Assembly: GCA_028875875.1 (NCBI GenBank)
Contig: JAGWUV010000002.1
Location: 62,001 to 126,000, forward strand
Length of the DNA stretch: 64,000 nt
Direction of reading: 5' to 3'
Origin: Bacteroidota bacterium
Lineage (GTDB): Bacteria > Bacteroidota > Bacteroidia > Chitinophagales > Chitinophagaceae
Below, piece after piece: positions 37,083 to 46,984 of this stretch. The position numbers were made by a program, and so were the translations under genes. The notes beneath the pieces were generated by a model. The model worked only from the letters and a program-made list of their open reading frames with translations, was not told the origin of the DNA and searched no databases. Position 1 is the stretch's first letter. Each line of letters opens with the position of its first letter.

Positions 37083-37558
37083 TGCCTGCTTAAAAGGCGC
37101 AAGATAATCAATCGTTAGGAAAGGCTACGCTATGTAGGGTAATTATAGGAAACATTAATGCCTGATTATATCTTTTCAGATTGATTTTCGATAGCCCATT
37201 GTTTTAAAAGGCTTTACAAAAAACCAATTTCCCGGTTATTAAACGAATGCCGTTGCCTGCAGGTATAATGATAAGTTACACTTACACCGGATTAACCATA
37301 CATCATAGCCTCATTCTAAATACAACAAACCACAAAAAATGTGGGTTTAATGTGGATTTGATCCATTACGATATTGATATTGAGTAACTGTAGGATTAAA
37401 GCTTAACATAGTAAAAGAACTGAAACGAAAATATTGATTTTCAATGTATTAAGAAAATAAAGACCTAGTATGAAAAAGCAAAGACTTATATGCTTCTTAT
37501 ATTGAAATGGTTGTAAAAACCTCAAATCAGACTAATCTTAATAGAATAGATGCACCGC
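37083..37558. other. long intergenic region upstream of serC
   Basis: About 476 nt with no supportable gene or tRNA. It holds the serC promoter region (minus strand) and the 3' end region of the DUF502 gene. A small hairpin-like ACCACA/TGTGGGT pair lies near 37330-37351. Nothing else was recognised. Confidence 0.5.
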
Positions 37559-38203
37559 TTATTCACTTACATCCGATACACCGCCACTTACGGCAAACTT
37601 CATCGCATCGGCTGCGCTGATCTTACGCAGAGGTTTTACTTTTTCTTTTGGAACGATGTAAGTAATACCACTGATAGCATAGGAATGCGGAACGTAGACT
37701 ACAATATGGTCTTCCAGGTCAAAATTATCTGCATCGCTTTGGGTTACAAACCCAATACGCCAAACATCAGTAGCATCTACATTCACAAGCACAGGCTTAT
37801 CAAATTTCTTTTTATTTCCGGCAAAAGCTTCAAAGAAATCTTTCACAGATGAATAAATGAATTTAATGCCAGGCGTATGCTCCAGTATATTATCAAAACC
37901 ACTTACAATTCTACTAAACAGGAAGGAAGAAGAAATACGGCCTACCAGCAATACAAATACAATAACCACTAAAGACCCGAAACCCGGGAACCTACGCAGG
38001 TTACCAGCTGCATCTTTCTCCATCCAACCGGGAAAAAGGGAATGAATAACATTGGGAAGAATACCATCAACAAAGTTGAACAAAGTAATTACCACCCATA
38101 TGGTAATTCCAATTGGTGCCAGCACTACAAGTCCCTGCAAAAAGTATTGCAGCAGTTTTCGCAGGTATATGCGAAGAATAACAGCGGTGCGGCGATTTTC
38201 CAT
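37559..38203 (-). CDS. DUF502 family membrane protein
   Basis: 214 residues. After a basic N-terminus, two transmembrane segments are visible (about 18-45 with LQGLVVLAPIGITIWVVITLF, and about 75-97 with FGSLVVIVFVLLVGRI). The C-terminal soluble part has TPGIKFIYSSVKDFFEAFAG, FVTQSD and VVYVPHSYAISGITYIVPKEKV, all typical of DUF502. The function is unknown. It stands alone, divergent from the TetR gene, with a TAAACTTTG-like sequence close to its ATG at 38203. Confidence 0.92.
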   Translation of the reverse strand: MENRRTAVILRIYLRKLLQYFLQGLVVLAPIGITIWVVITLFNFVDGILPNVIHSLFPGWMEKDAAGNLRRFPGFGSLVVIVFVLLVGRISSSFLFSRIVSGFDNILEHTPGIKFIYSSVKDFFEAFAGNKKKFDKPVLVNVDATDVWRIGFVTQSDADNFDLEDHIVVYVPHSYAISGITYIVPKEKVKPLRKISAADAMKFAVSGGVSDVSE

Positions 38204-38378
38204 GATACAAAGTTTACGATAAAGTCTTAAACTCTTTCTTTTTACATCGTATTAATCTTTTAATAAGAGGCTTGCTAACAAGCGTAAGCAATAATCGTTC
38301 ATCAAGCCTAATTGCCGTTTAACAAATAGTTCCATCATTTTTTTCTAATGGAAACTCCAGTTACGATAAAAGTTTCCA

Positions 38379-38386
38379 TAGTTTTG
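38379..38386 (+). promoter_or_regulatory. candidate -7 element of the tetR-efflux operon
   Basis: TAGTTTTG fits TAnnTTTG and lies 9 nt before the ATG at 38396. If real, transcription starts a few nt before that ATG, which argues against the upstream ATG at 38348 and implies a nearly leaderless mRNA. Confidence 0.45.
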
Positions 38387-38395
38387 CAGCCAATT

Positions 38396-39010
38396 ATGGA
38401 AAATCAGGAGAGAATAGTACAGAAGGCGCATGAATTATTTATGCGCTACGGTATTAGAAGTGTGAGCATGGATGAAATCGCTGCACACCTCGGTATCAGT
38501 AAAAAAACTATTTATCAGTATTACCAGGATAAGGATGCACTGGTAGAAGCTGTGGTGGATATAGAGATAGGGTTAAATGAGTCGATGTGTAAAACCCATC
38601 GTGAAGCCAGCGATAATGCTCTGCATGAAATATTTCTTGCCACTGAAATGACACAGGAAATGTTAGAGAACATGAACCCGGCCATTTTATATGATCTTGA
38701 AAAATATCATCCTAAAGCCTCTAAAAAATTCTATAACCATAAGAATAAGTTTTTGTACGAAATAATTAAAACCAACCTGGAAAGAGGCATACAAGAAGAG
38801 CTGTACCGCCCCGAAATGAATACAGATATTATCACCAGGCTTAGGCTTGCATCCATTTTTTCTGTTTTTAATCCGGAGTTATTTCCTCACGGAAAAAATG
38901 TACTTGCTACTATCATTGATGAAATAACGGACCACTTCCTGTATGGCATCACAACAGCAAAAGGACAAAAACTTATACTCAAATACAAACAACAACGCTC
39001 AAAAAAATAA
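38396..39010 (+). CDS. TetR-family regulator of the efflux operon
   Basis: About 204 residues. The N-terminal TetR HTH is clear: RIVQKAHELFMRYGIRSVSMDEIAAHLGISKKTIYQYY. The C-terminal ligand domain is diverged, as usual, and ends in a basic tail. An ATG at 38348 would add 16 residues but would place the -7 element inside the gene, so 38396 is preferred. Its stop lies 5 nt before the TolC ATG, making it the first gene of the TetR-TolC-HlyD-RND operon. It should repress its own operon and respond to a pump substrate. Confidence 0.92.
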   Translation: MENQERIVQKAHELFMRYGIRSVSMDEIAAHLGISKKTIYQYYQDKDALVEAVVDIEIGLNESMCKTHREASDNALHEIFLATEMTQEMLENMNPAILYDLEKYHPKASKKFYNHKNKFLYEIIKTNLERGIQEELYRPEMNTDIITRLRLASIFSVFNPELFPHGKNVLATIIDEITDHFLYGITTAKGQKLILKYKQQRSKK

Positions 39011-39014
39011 GTAT

Positions 39015-40421
39015 ATGATGAAGCAAAGAAAAGCTTTGTGGCTGGTAGTTCTCAACTCACTGCTACTGGCTATACCGGCACTGGCACAAAATAAAAAATA
39101 CAGTCTTTCTGCCGATGAGGCGGTAGCCATTGCTTTTAAAAAAATAACAGAGATCAGGAATCTTCAGTTAGACTCTGTGATACAGTTTCAAAAGAACAAA
39201 GAAATCACAGGATCTGCACTGCCCCAGGTAAACGGCACCGTTAGCAGTAGCCATTACTATGGTATCCCGGTTACTGTATTACCCGACTTCTTATCGCCAT
39301 CTATTTATAACGTATTAAATAAAGAAGGAGTAAAAGATGGTAGTGGTAATACTATCCAGGTTCCTTCATCCTTCGGTACATTCCCTGCACAATTTGGTGT
39401 ACCCTGGACCGCAAGTGCGGGCTTTACAGTAAGTCAGTTGCTCTTTCAGCCAGATGTATTTGTAGGCCTGAAAGCAAGAAGTACCTCTATGAAGTATGTT
39501 TCAGGCAATATACAGGTAATGAAAGACAGTATTAAGAGTAACGTATACCGCAGTTACTATGCTGTACTAATCGGGGAAAAAAGACTAGCCTTTTTGAAAG
39601 ATGGTGTTAAGCGACTGGAAAAATTATTGTACGATCAGGAAGTGATGTACAAAAATGGTTTTATAGAAAGGCTGGACCTTGATAAAACACAAGTGAGCCT
39701 TAACAATCTCCGCACTACTGAAATGCAAGTGGAAAACGGTGTAAGCCTCGGATATGCAGCTTTAAAATTTGCAGTAGGCATTGCGCAAAAAGATACACTT
39801 GTTCTCGTAGATACTTTAAGCAGCAGCACTGTGAAAAAAGATATTCTCAGTTACGAAGCATTTCAATATGGTGACAGACCCGAGTACCGGCTCTTAAGTT
39901 CTGTGAAAACACTGCAGGAACTCGACCTGGAAAGAAACAAGCTGCAATTCATTCCAACGATCTCTGCGTTCTGGAGTTACAACAAAAATGCTCAAAGACA
40001 GCAATTCGACTTCTTTAATAAAGGCGATTGGTTCACTACCAACCTCGTAGGCATAAACATGAGTGTTCCTATTTGGAGCAGTGGACAAAGAATTGCAAGA
40101 ATTAACCAATCTAAATTCAGTCTTGATAAAACCAACAACAGCATCGATCAACTAAAACAAGCTATAGATCTGCAGCAGGAAGTAGCAAAAGCACAACTGG
40201 TAAATGCATTGGGCTCTTTAGATATACAGGAGCGTAATCTTGAGTTGGCAGAAAGAGTGTACAATACTACCAAGAAAAAATATGAGCAGGGCTTAGGTAG
40301 CAGCTTCGAACTGTTACAAATAGAACAAAGCCTCGAAGATGCCCAAAGCAATTATTTCCAAAGCTTGTATGATGCAGTGGTAGCTAAAGTAGGCTTGTTA
40401 AAATCAATTGGTAAACTATAA
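39015..40421 (+). CDS. TolC-family outer-membrane efflux protein
   Basis: About 468 residues. The signal peptide ends in PALAQ. Two long helical repeats are visible, each with the outer-membrane efflux protein pattern: VYRSYYAVLIGEKRLAFL and LYDQEVMYKNGFIERLDLDKTQVSLNNL in the first, and AQLVNALGSLDIQERNLELAERVYNTTKKKYEQGLGSSFELLQ in the second. It forms the outer-membrane channel of the tripartite pump. The longest frame begins inside tetR at 38943; the ATG at 39015 starts the signal peptide. It is followed by the adaptor gene after 29 nt. Confidence 0.93.
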   Translation: MMKQRKALWLVVLNSLLLAIPALAQNKKYSLSADEAVAIAFKKITEIRNLQLDSVIQFQKNKEITGSALPQVNGTVSSSHYYGIPVTVLPDFLSPSIYNVLNKEGVKDGSGNTIQVPSSFGTFPAQFGVPWTASAGFTVSQLLFQPDVFVGLKARSTSMKYVSGNIQVMKDSIKSNVYRSYYAVLIGEKRLAFLKDGVKRLEKLLYDQEVMYKNGFIERLDLDKTQVSLNNLRTTEMQVENGVSLGYAALKFAVGIAQKDTLVLVDTLSSSTVKKDILSYEAFQYGDRPEYRLLSSVKTLQELDLERNKLQFIPTISAFWSYNKNAQRQQFDFFNKGDWFTTNLVGINMSVPIWSSGQRIARINQSKFSLDKTNNSIDQLKQAIDLQQEVAKAQLVNALGSLDIQERNLELAERVYNTTKKKYEQGLGSSFELLQIEQSLEDAQSNYFQSLYDAVVAKVGLLKSIGKL

Positions 40422-40450
40422 ATCTAACATCACACTATAAAAAATTATTT

Positions 40451-41641
40451 ATGATACGTTCATTAAAAAACATAACTGCTGTTTCCCTGCTTATTGTTTT
40501 AGCAGCCTGCGGAAATAAACAAAAAGGCTCTCTTGCAGAAAAGAAAGCAGAACTGGAACAACTGAAAAAAGAACAAATAGCAACTGCAGACAAGATCACC
40601 GCTTTGGAAGCAGATATTGCCAAACTTGATACTTCGGCTTCTAAAGATGATGTAGCTAAACTTGTAGGCACATCGGCCATTACAACACAAAAGTTTATTC
40701 ATTATATCGATTTACAGGGAAGGGTTGATGCCGATAATATTTCATATATCACACCACGCCTAGGTGGTGGCCAGGTAAAAGCCATTTTTGTAAAAAAAGG
40801 TGATTTTGTAAAAAAAGGTCAGCTATTACTTCAATTAGATGATGCGGTAATTAAGCAAGCAGTGACTGCTGCGAAGAAAAGTGCTGAAACACTCAAAACA
40901 CAATTATCATTTGCAAAAGACCTGTATAGCCGTCAAAGTAATTTATGGAAACAGGGCATCGGAACAGAAGTGCAGCTGCTTTCAGCAAAGAACAATGTTG
41001 AGTCTTTAGAAAAACAGGTAGAAGCTTCTGAAGCAAATGTTAGATCTGCCGAAGAGCAACTGCATGCCACCAATGTTTACAGTGACGTGGAAGGAATTGC
41101 AGATGAAGTAAATGTAAAAGTGGGAGAACTATTTGCTGGTATGGGACAAATAAAAATTGTAAACACCAGATCATTAAAAGTAGTTACCGATGTTCCTGAA
41201 AACTATGGCGGTAATGTAAAAATGAGCGCCCCTGTAATTGTTGTACTGCCAGACATCAATAAAACTTACAACACAGCTATTTCTGTTTTAGGTAAAACCA
41301 TCAATGTCAATAACAGGAGTTTTTCAGTAGAAGCAAAACTTCCTTATGATGGAATCGTTAGGCCCAACCAAATGGCGCAAATAAAAATACAAGACTATTT
41401 ATCTGATAATGCTATTGCCATTCCTGTAAATACCATGCAAACAGATGATAAAGGCAAATATGTTTTCATTGCTGTGAAGGAAGGCAATAAACTGGTAGCC
41501 AGAAAAAAACAGATTATTGTGGGAGAACTCTACGGCCAGCTTATAGAAGTAAAAAGCGGCCTTGCTGCCGGTGATATGCTGATCACTGAAGGGTACCAAA
41601 ACATTTATGATGGCCAAAGGATTACCACAGATATAAAATAA
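40451..41641 (+). CDS. RND efflux periplasmic adaptor lipoprotein (HlyD/MFP family)
   Basis: 396 residues. A lipobox lies in LLIVLAACGN (Cys about 18). A charged coiled-coil stretch of about 35 residues follows (AEKKAELEQLKKEQ onwards), before the barrel-sandwich/biotinyl-lipoyl domain (YITPRLGGGQVKAIFVKKGDFVKKGQLLLQLDD). The alpha-hairpin (about 140-200), the second lipoyl half (SDVEGIADEVNVKVGELFAG) and the beta-barrel and membrane-proximal domains come next, ending GLAAGDMLITEGYQNIYDGQRI. It links the RND pump to the TolC protein. The N-terminal coiled coil before the lipoyl domain is an addition relative to AcrA. Confidence 0.93.
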   Translation: MIRSLKNITAVSLLIVLAACGNKQKGSLAEKKAELEQLKKEQIATADKITALEADIAKLDTSASKDDVAKLVGTSAITTQKFIHYIDLQGRVDADNISYITPRLGGGQVKAIFVKKGDFVKKGQLLLQLDDAVIKQAVTAAKKSAETLKTQLSFAKDLYSRQSNLWKQGIGTEVQLLSAKNNVESLEKQVEASEANVRSAEEQLHATNVYSDVEGIADEVNVKVGELFAGMGQIKIVNTRSLKVVTDVPENYGGNVKMSAPVIVVLPDINKTYNTAISVLGKTINVNNRSFSVEAKLPYDGIVRPNQMAQIKIQDYLSDNAIAIPVNTMQTDDKGKYVFIAVKEGNKLVARKKQIIVGELYGQLIEVKSGLAAGDMLITEGYQNIYDGQRITTDIK

Positions 41642-41751
41642 CGATGGTGAATATATGAAATTGATGCAACTGTATGGTACACTGTTTCTACTTACCTGCA
41701 GGCTAACAGTTGCTGAAGAAAGAACCTTATGCTGACTACAAAAAAACTTTT

Positions 41752-44700
41752 ATGCAAATACTAGAAGGTATAGCCAAAAAATTCAAACAGTTTAAACCCA
41801 CTTCATGGGCTGTTGATAACCGTACGGCTATTTATATTGTAACAATACTTATTTCCCTGTATGGGTTAACTAAGTTTAATACTTTACCCAAAGAACAGTT
41901 CCCGGACATTGTGGTTCCCACCATTTCGGTTACAACGGTGTACTTTGGTAATTCGCCCAAAGACATGGAAAACCTGGTAACCAGGCCCATCGAAAAACAA
42001 TTGAAAGGTATCAGTGGTGCTAAAGTGAAGAAGATCACATCTACTTCACAGCAAGATTTTTCACTGATCATCGTTGAGTTTGACACAGATGTAAAAACCG
42101 ATATTGCCAAACAAAAAGTAAAAGATGCGGTAGATAAAGCACAGAGCGATCTTCCCACCGACCTCACCCAACAGCCCAACGTACAGGAATTTGATTTCAG
42201 CGAAATGCCTATCATGTACGTTAACGTAAGTGGCGACTTCGATGGCATGACACTGAAAAAATATGCCGATAAACTTCAAGACAGATTTGAAGAATTAAGT
42301 GAGATTAGTCGTGCAGATATTGTAGGTGCTCCCGAAAGAGAAATTCAGATCAATGTTGATCCATATAAAATGCAGGCAGCTAAACTTACATTCACAGACA
42401 TTAGCAATGCCGTGAGTTATGAAAACCGTGATATCAGCGGTGGTTTGATTGAAGTGGGAGAAATGAAAAGAAATATCAGGGTGAAAGGCCAGTTTGCCTC
42501 TGCTTTGGATATACAAAACATCATTGTAAAAAATATTTCAGGCGGCCCTATTTACCTGAAAGATATCGCTGCAATAAAAGATACAGTAAAAGAAGCCGAA
42601 AGCTTTGCACGCCTGAATGGAAAAAATGTTGTTACCCTGAACATTGTTAAACGCAGTGGTGAAAACCTGATTGATGCAGCAGACAAGATCAAGGGTATTG
42701 TTGCTGAAATGAAAACAAGGGAAATCCTGCCTAAGAACCTCGATGTTGTAATCACCGGCGACCAGAGTAAGCAAACAAAAACTTCTTTCAACGATCTAGT
42801 TAATACCATCATCATTGGTTTTATACTGGTATTACTGGTACTCATGTTCTTCATGGGCGTTACCAATGCGTTCTTCGTTGCATTAAGTGTTCCGTTAAGT
42901 GTATTCGTTGCGTTTTTATTTCTTCCTGTGGCAGACTTTATCGTAGGCACACACGTAACGCTCAACTTTATTGTACTTTTTGCCCTGCTATTCGGCTTAG
43001 GTATTATTGTAGATGATGCGATTGTAGTAATTGAAAATACGCACCGTATTTATGGCAATGGTAAAGTAAAAATTACAAGGGCAGCCAAAGAAGCAGCCGG
43101 TGAAGTTTTCATACCGGTACTGGCCGGAACATTAACTACACTGGCCCCATTCTTCCCATTACTTATGTGGAAAGGATTGATTGGTAAGTTCATGATCTAC
43201 CTGCCAACCATGCTTATCCTAACACTAGCGGCATCATTGATCGTAGCATTCATCATCAACCCTGTATTCGCTGTAAGCTTTATGAAACCCGAAGGAAGGG
43301 AATATGAAACACCAAAGAATGCCATCTTCCGCAAGTGGTGGTTCTGGACATTCCTTGCCTTTGGCCTTCTTTTCAACCTTGCTTCATGGCATGGACTTGG
43401 CAACTTCCTCATCTTCATAGATATAGTTGTAGTGCTGGAGCGTTATGTGTTACGCGATATCATTCATTTCTTCCAGGAAAAATTATTACCGGGATTAATG
43501 AACAGGTATGAAAAACTATTACGCTGGGTATTGTATCGCAAAAGACCTGCAATTATGCTGGTAGGATTATTTATACTTTTTCCGGTTGCATTGATATTAC
43601 TCGTATTACGTAATAACCCCAAGCCATTTTTCCCCAGCGGCGATCCTAATTATATTTATGTGTACTTAAAAATGCCGGTAGGTACAAAAACAGTTACAAC
43701 CGATTCTATTACACATATTTTGGAACAACGCGTATATAAAGTGTTGGATAAAGAAAAGCCGGGAACGGAAGGATCCATTGTTGAAAGTATTATAGCTAAC
43801 GTTGCAGTAAGCGCCAATAATCCTAATGACAATAACAGAAGTACGCAATCGAACCTCGGAAGATTACAGATCTCTTTTGTAGAATATGAAAAAAGGCATG
43901 GCCACTCTACTGCACCTTATTTAACAGCAATCAGAGATGCAATGAAAGGCATACCAGGGGCTGAAATTACAGTTGATAAAGAAAGCAGCGGACCTCCAAC
44001 AGATCCCCCTGTAAACATTGAGATAGCCGGTGATAATTTTGATGAGATCGCTAAAGTATCAACCGATCTGAAAAATTATCTTGATACAAATCGTATTTAT
44101 GGCATCGAAAAATTAAGGATGGATGTAGACTTGAACAATCCCGAAATCACCATCAATATAGACAGGGAAAGGGCATTGCGTGAAGGTTTAAGCACCGGCC
44201 AGATTGGTATGGAAATTCGCAGTGCCGTATTTGGTAAGGAATCAAGCAAGCTAAAAGATGGTGAAGACGAATACAAGATACAAGTTCGTTATAACGAGTT
44301 GCAACGTAACAATATCAATGACCTGATGAACATGCGAATTACTTTCCGCGACTTTAATACAGGCGCTATTAAACAAATTCCTTTAAGCACCGTAGCAACA
44401 GTTGATTACACCAATACTTCAGGAGGGGTAAAACGTAAGAACGTAAAACGTACCATTCAAATACAATCTAACGTTTTAGATCCATCATTAACAGGACCAG
44501 TAAATACTGAGATTGCCAAGAAGATTGAAGTATTTAAACGCCTGAGCCACATGCCTTCGGATGTAACCATCAGGCAAACAGGTGAAGGAGAACAGCAGGC
44601 CGAAACATTGAGTTTCTTAGGAACCTCTATGATAACCGCGTTGTTGCTTATCTTCCTGATCCTTGTTTTGCAGTTCAATAGTTTAAGTAAGCCGTTCATC

Positions 44701-45300
44701 GTTTTAACCGAAATATTTTTCTCCATCATTGGTGTATTCATGGGGTATGCCATCACCGGTATGAGCATGGCAACCATCATGGTGGGTGTAGGTATCGTTG
44801 GTTTAGCAGGTATTGTAATTAAGAATGGTATTCTGTTGATAGAATTTACCGATGAACTAAAAGGCCGTGGCTATCGTGTACGTGAGGCCGCTATCCAAGC
44901 AGGAAAAATTCGTATTGTTCCCGTAATGCTTACCGCAATGGCCACTATATTAGGATTATTGCCATTGGCGGTTGGATTTAATATAGATTTCGTTGAAATG
45001 TTCAGCAAACTAGAACCGCACATTTTCTTTGGAGGAGACAGTGTGGTATTCTGGGGACCTCTAAGCTGGACCATCATCTTTGGTTTGCTCTTCTCTTTCT
45101 TCCTAACACTGGTAATGGTTCCAAGCATGTACCTGATGGCAGAAAGGCTGAGAAGACCTATGGAGAAATTCTATGGCACTAAATGGGTAGCCGTACTTGG
45201 CTTCTCAGGCCCCTTCTTCTTCATACTCGTTGGCATCATGTTCCTGGTAAGAAAAATACAGGGCCGCAAAGTATGGATGGGGCAACTTAAACAGTCTTAA
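41752..45300 (+). CDS. RND-family multidrug efflux permease (AcrB-like)
   Basis: About 1182 residues, longer than AcrB (about 1050). TM1 is followed by the porter start LPKEQFPDIVVPTISVTTVYFGNSPKDME. The proton-relay Asp pair is in GLGIIVDDAIVVIENTHR (TM4). There is extra hydrophobic sequence mid-protein (about 525-620, with WWFWTFLAFGLLFNLASW), which accounts for the added length. The second half has LLLIFLILVLQFNSLSKPFIVLTEI and GIVIKNGILLIEFTDELKGRGY. The longest frame starts with TTG at 41710; the ATG at 41752 is better. Substrates are likely hydrophobic toxins or drugs; this is inferred. A strong terminator follows. Confidence 0.95.
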   Translation: MQILEGIAKKFKQFKPTSWAVDNRTAIYIVTILISLYGLTKFNTLPKEQFPDIVVPTISVTTVYFGNSPKDMENLVTRPIEKQLKGISGAKVKKITSTSQQDFSLIIVEFDTDVKTDIAKQKVKDAVDKAQSDLPTDLTQQPNVQEFDFSEMPIMYVNVSGDFDGMTLKKYADKLQDRFEELSEISRADIVGAPEREIQINVDPYKMQAAKLTFTDISNAVSYENRDISGGLIEVGEMKRNIRVKGQFASALDIQNIIVKNISGGPIYLKDIAAIKDTVKEAESFARLNGKNVVTLNIVKRSGENLIDAADKIKGIVAEMKTREILPKNLDVVITGDQSKQTKTSFNDLVNTIIIGFILVLLVLMFFMGVTNAFFVALSVPLSVFVAFLFLPVADFIVGTHVTLNFIVLFALLFGLGIIVDDAIVVIENTHRIYGNGKVKITRAAKEAAGEVFIPVLAGTLTTLAPFFPLLMWKGLIGKFMIYLPTMLILTLAASLIVAFIINPVFAVSFMKPEGREYETPKNAIFRKWWFWTFLAFGLLFNLASWHGLGNFLIFIDIVVVLERYVLRDIIHFFQEKLLPGLMNRYEKLLRWVLYRKRPAIMLVGLFILFPVALILLVLRNNPKPFFPSGDPNYIYVYLKMPVGTKTVTTDSITHILEQRVYKVLDKEKPGTEGSIVESIIANVAVSANNPNDNNRSTQSNLGRLQISFVEYEKRHGHSTAPYLTAIRDAMKGIPGAEITVDKESSGPPTDPPVNIEIAGDNFDEIAKVSTDLKNYLDTNRIYGIEKLRMDVDLNNPEITINIDRERALREGLSTGQIGMEIRSAVFGKESSKLKDGEDEYKIQVRYNELQRNNINDLMNMRITFRDFNTGAIKQIPLSTVATVDYTNTSGGVKRKNVKRTIQIQSNVLDPSLTGPVNTEIAKKIEVFKRLSHMPSDVTIRQTGEGEQQAETLSFLGTSMITALLLIFLILVLQFNSLSKPFIVLTEIFFSIIGVFMGYAITGMSMATIMVGVGIVGLAGIVIKNGILLIEFTDELKGRGYRVREAAIQAGKIRIVPVMLTAMATILGLLPLAVGFNIDFVEMFSKLEPHIFFGGDSVVFWGPLSWTIIFGLLFSFFLTLVMVPSMYLMAERLRRPMEKFYGTKWVAVLGFSGPFFFILVGIMFLVRKIQGRKVWMGQLKQS

Positions 45301-45330
45301 CTTTTTTTCTTTATAGTTGGTTTTGGTTAG

Positions 45331-45360
45331 GCCACTCTTAGTTATAAGAGTGGCTTTTTA
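45331..45360 (+). terminator. rho-independent terminator of the efflux operon
   Basis: GCCACTCTTA (45331-45340) and TAAGAGTGGC (45345-45354) form a perfect 10-bp stem with a 4-nt loop, followed by TTTTTATT. Confidence 0.92.
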
Positions 45361-45468
45361 TTATAAAGCACAGGCAAGCATTTCTGTTCATACTTTTAAA
45401 AAACCATTCACATCAAAAAGCAATCAGTTGAATCATATCTTTTTTACATTGCGACAAACAAATGAATC

Positions 45469-46260
45469 ATGATACAAAATCACGAAATAGACTATAGAAT
45501 TTTTGGTGAAGAGATGCAGTATGTAGAAGTAGAACTTGATCCCACTGAAACTGCCATTGCCGAACCCGGTGCTTTTATGATGATGGAGGATGGCATAGCC
45601 ATGGAAACCATCTTTGGTGATGGAAGCCAGCAAACAGGCGGATTATTGGGCAAACTGCTGAATGCAGGAAAACGTGTTTTAGCGGGTGAGAATTTATTTG
45701 TAACAGCTTTTACAAATGTTAGCAGCGGCAAAAGGCACGTAAGCTTTGCATCGCCTTATCCCGGCAAGATCATTCCCCTGAACTTACAGCAATTAGGCAA
45801 CCGCATCATTTGCCAGAAAGATGCTTTTTTATGTGCTGCCAAAGGCGTGAGCATCGGTATAGAATTTCAAAAGAAGTTGGGTACAGGTTTGTTTGGAGGC
45901 GAGGGTTTTATCATGGAAAAATTAGAAGGTGATGGAATGGCTTTTATGCATGCCAGCGGTTATGTTCAGCAAAGAGAGCTGCAACCCGGTGAACTACTAA
46001 AAATAGATACAGGCTGTATAGTTGGCTTTACTGCAGGTGTGGATTATGATATCCAGTTTGTGGGTGGTATTAAGAATACATTATTCGGCGGCGAAGGGGT
46101 ATTTTTTGCCACTCTTCGGGGGCCGGGCATTGTATGGATACAAAGCTTACCTATCAGCCGCCTTGCAGGAAGAATTCTGCAGTATGCCACTGTTCAAAGA
46201 AGGGAAGAGGGCAGCGTATTAGGCGGATTAGGTAATTTATTGGATGGAGATGGTTGGTAA
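45469..46260 (+). CDS. AIM24/TIGR00266 family protein
   Basis: 263 residues, cytoplasmic. Family segments are visible: EVELDPTETAIAEPGAFMMME, GGLLGKLLNAGKRVLAGENLFVTAFTN, FQKKLGTGLFGGEGFIMEKLEG and GAGVDYDIQFVGG-like FTAGVDYDIQFVGGIKN. The last 60 residues include GPGIVWIQSLPISRLAGRI. The fold is a trimeric beta-prism-like TRAP-like structure in known members; the bacterial function is unknown. It stands alone after the efflux terminator, with a plain intergenic region on both sides. Confidence 0.92.
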   Translation: MIQNHEIDYRIFGEEMQYVEVELDPTETAIAEPGAFMMMEDGIAMETIFGDGSQQTGGLLGKLLNAGKRVLAGENLFVTAFTNVSSGKRHVSFASPYPGKIIPLNLQQLGNRIICQKDAFLCAAKGVSIGIEFQKKLGTGLFGGEGFIMEKLEGDGMAFMHASGYVQQRELQPGELLKIDTGCIVGFTAGVDYDIQFVGGIKNTLFGGEGVFFATLRGPGIVWIQSLPISRLAGRILQYATVQRREEGSVLGGLGNLLDGDGW

Positions 46261-46348
46261 CCCATCTTTCAAACTAAGTTGATAAAGCACTGCACCTATG
46301 CAGTTCTTTTCTTTTTATAACAAGCTGCAATTCTCTTATTTTTATGGC

Positions 46349-46912
46349 ATGCAAGCGCTGCTGAACAGAATACAATCCACATCCGCCCTATCGCCACAAA
46401 CGCTTACAACTTTCGCAAATGCCTGGCAGCATTGGTCTGTTCCAAAAGATTATGTACTACTGAAAGAAAATACAGTTTCCGATTATATCTATTTCGTTTC
46501 AAAAGGGGTGGCGAGAATCTATTATTACAAGAATGGCAGAGAGATTACAGAATGGATCGCTATGGAAGATACATTTCTTCTTTCCATCATCAGCTTTTTT
46601 AAACGTACCCCCAGCAAGCTCATCATTCATACAGTAGAAACTTCTGAAATAATGGGCATCCATCATGATACACTAATGGAGCTTTGCAATCAGCATCACG
46701 AAATAGAAAGGTGGTTGCGCAAACTGGTAACAAGTTCCCTCATACTTTCTCAATACCGAATGGATTCTATCCAGTTCGAACCGGCACAACAACGTTATGA
46801 AAGGCTGATGGAGAAAAATCCTTCTATCATCCAGCGAGTACCACTTTCCTACATCGCTTCTTTTCTTGGTATCACACAGGAAACCCTAAGCCGCATAAGG
46901 GCTAACCGCTAA
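46349..46912 (+). CDS. Crp/Fnr-family transcriptional regulator
   Basis: About 187 residues. The cyclic-nucleotide-binding-like domain is indicated by WSVPKDYVLLKENTVSDYIYFVSKGVARIYYYKNGREITEWI. The residues that bind cAMP in Crp are not obviously kept, so the effector is uncertain. The C-terminal HTH is short but clear: VPLSYIASFLGITQETLSRIR. An ATG at 46298 gives a longer form with an aromatic-rich start; 46349 fits the family better. This short CRP-like type is common in Bacteroidota. It precedes the GH3 gene by 72 nt and may regulate it, but the link is only positional. Confidence 0.88.
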   Translation: MQALLNRIQSTSALSPQTLTTFANAWQHWSVPKDYVLLKENTVSDYIYFVSKGVARIYYYKNGREITEWIAMEDTFLLSIISFFKRTPSKLIIHTVETSEIMGIHHDTLMELCNQHHEIERWLRKLVTSSLILSQYRMDSIQFEPAQQRYERLMEKNPSIIQRVPLSYIASFLGITQETLSRIRANR

Positions 46913-46984
46913 AATGATTATTTGATAATAATCAAGTCAACCAAGCACAATCCTTGAGAACTTTGAATTACTCAACGATTGTAT

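Noticed and set aside
37083-37558. Possible tRNA or small RNA in the gap upstream of serC
   Set aside because: No cloverleaf, TTCGA-type arm or stable structure could be found by eye.
41655-41735. 26-codon reading frame with a hydrophobic, signal-like start between the adaptor and RND genes
   Set aside because: Too short, no family, and it runs into the RND coding start; no ribosome-binding evidence.
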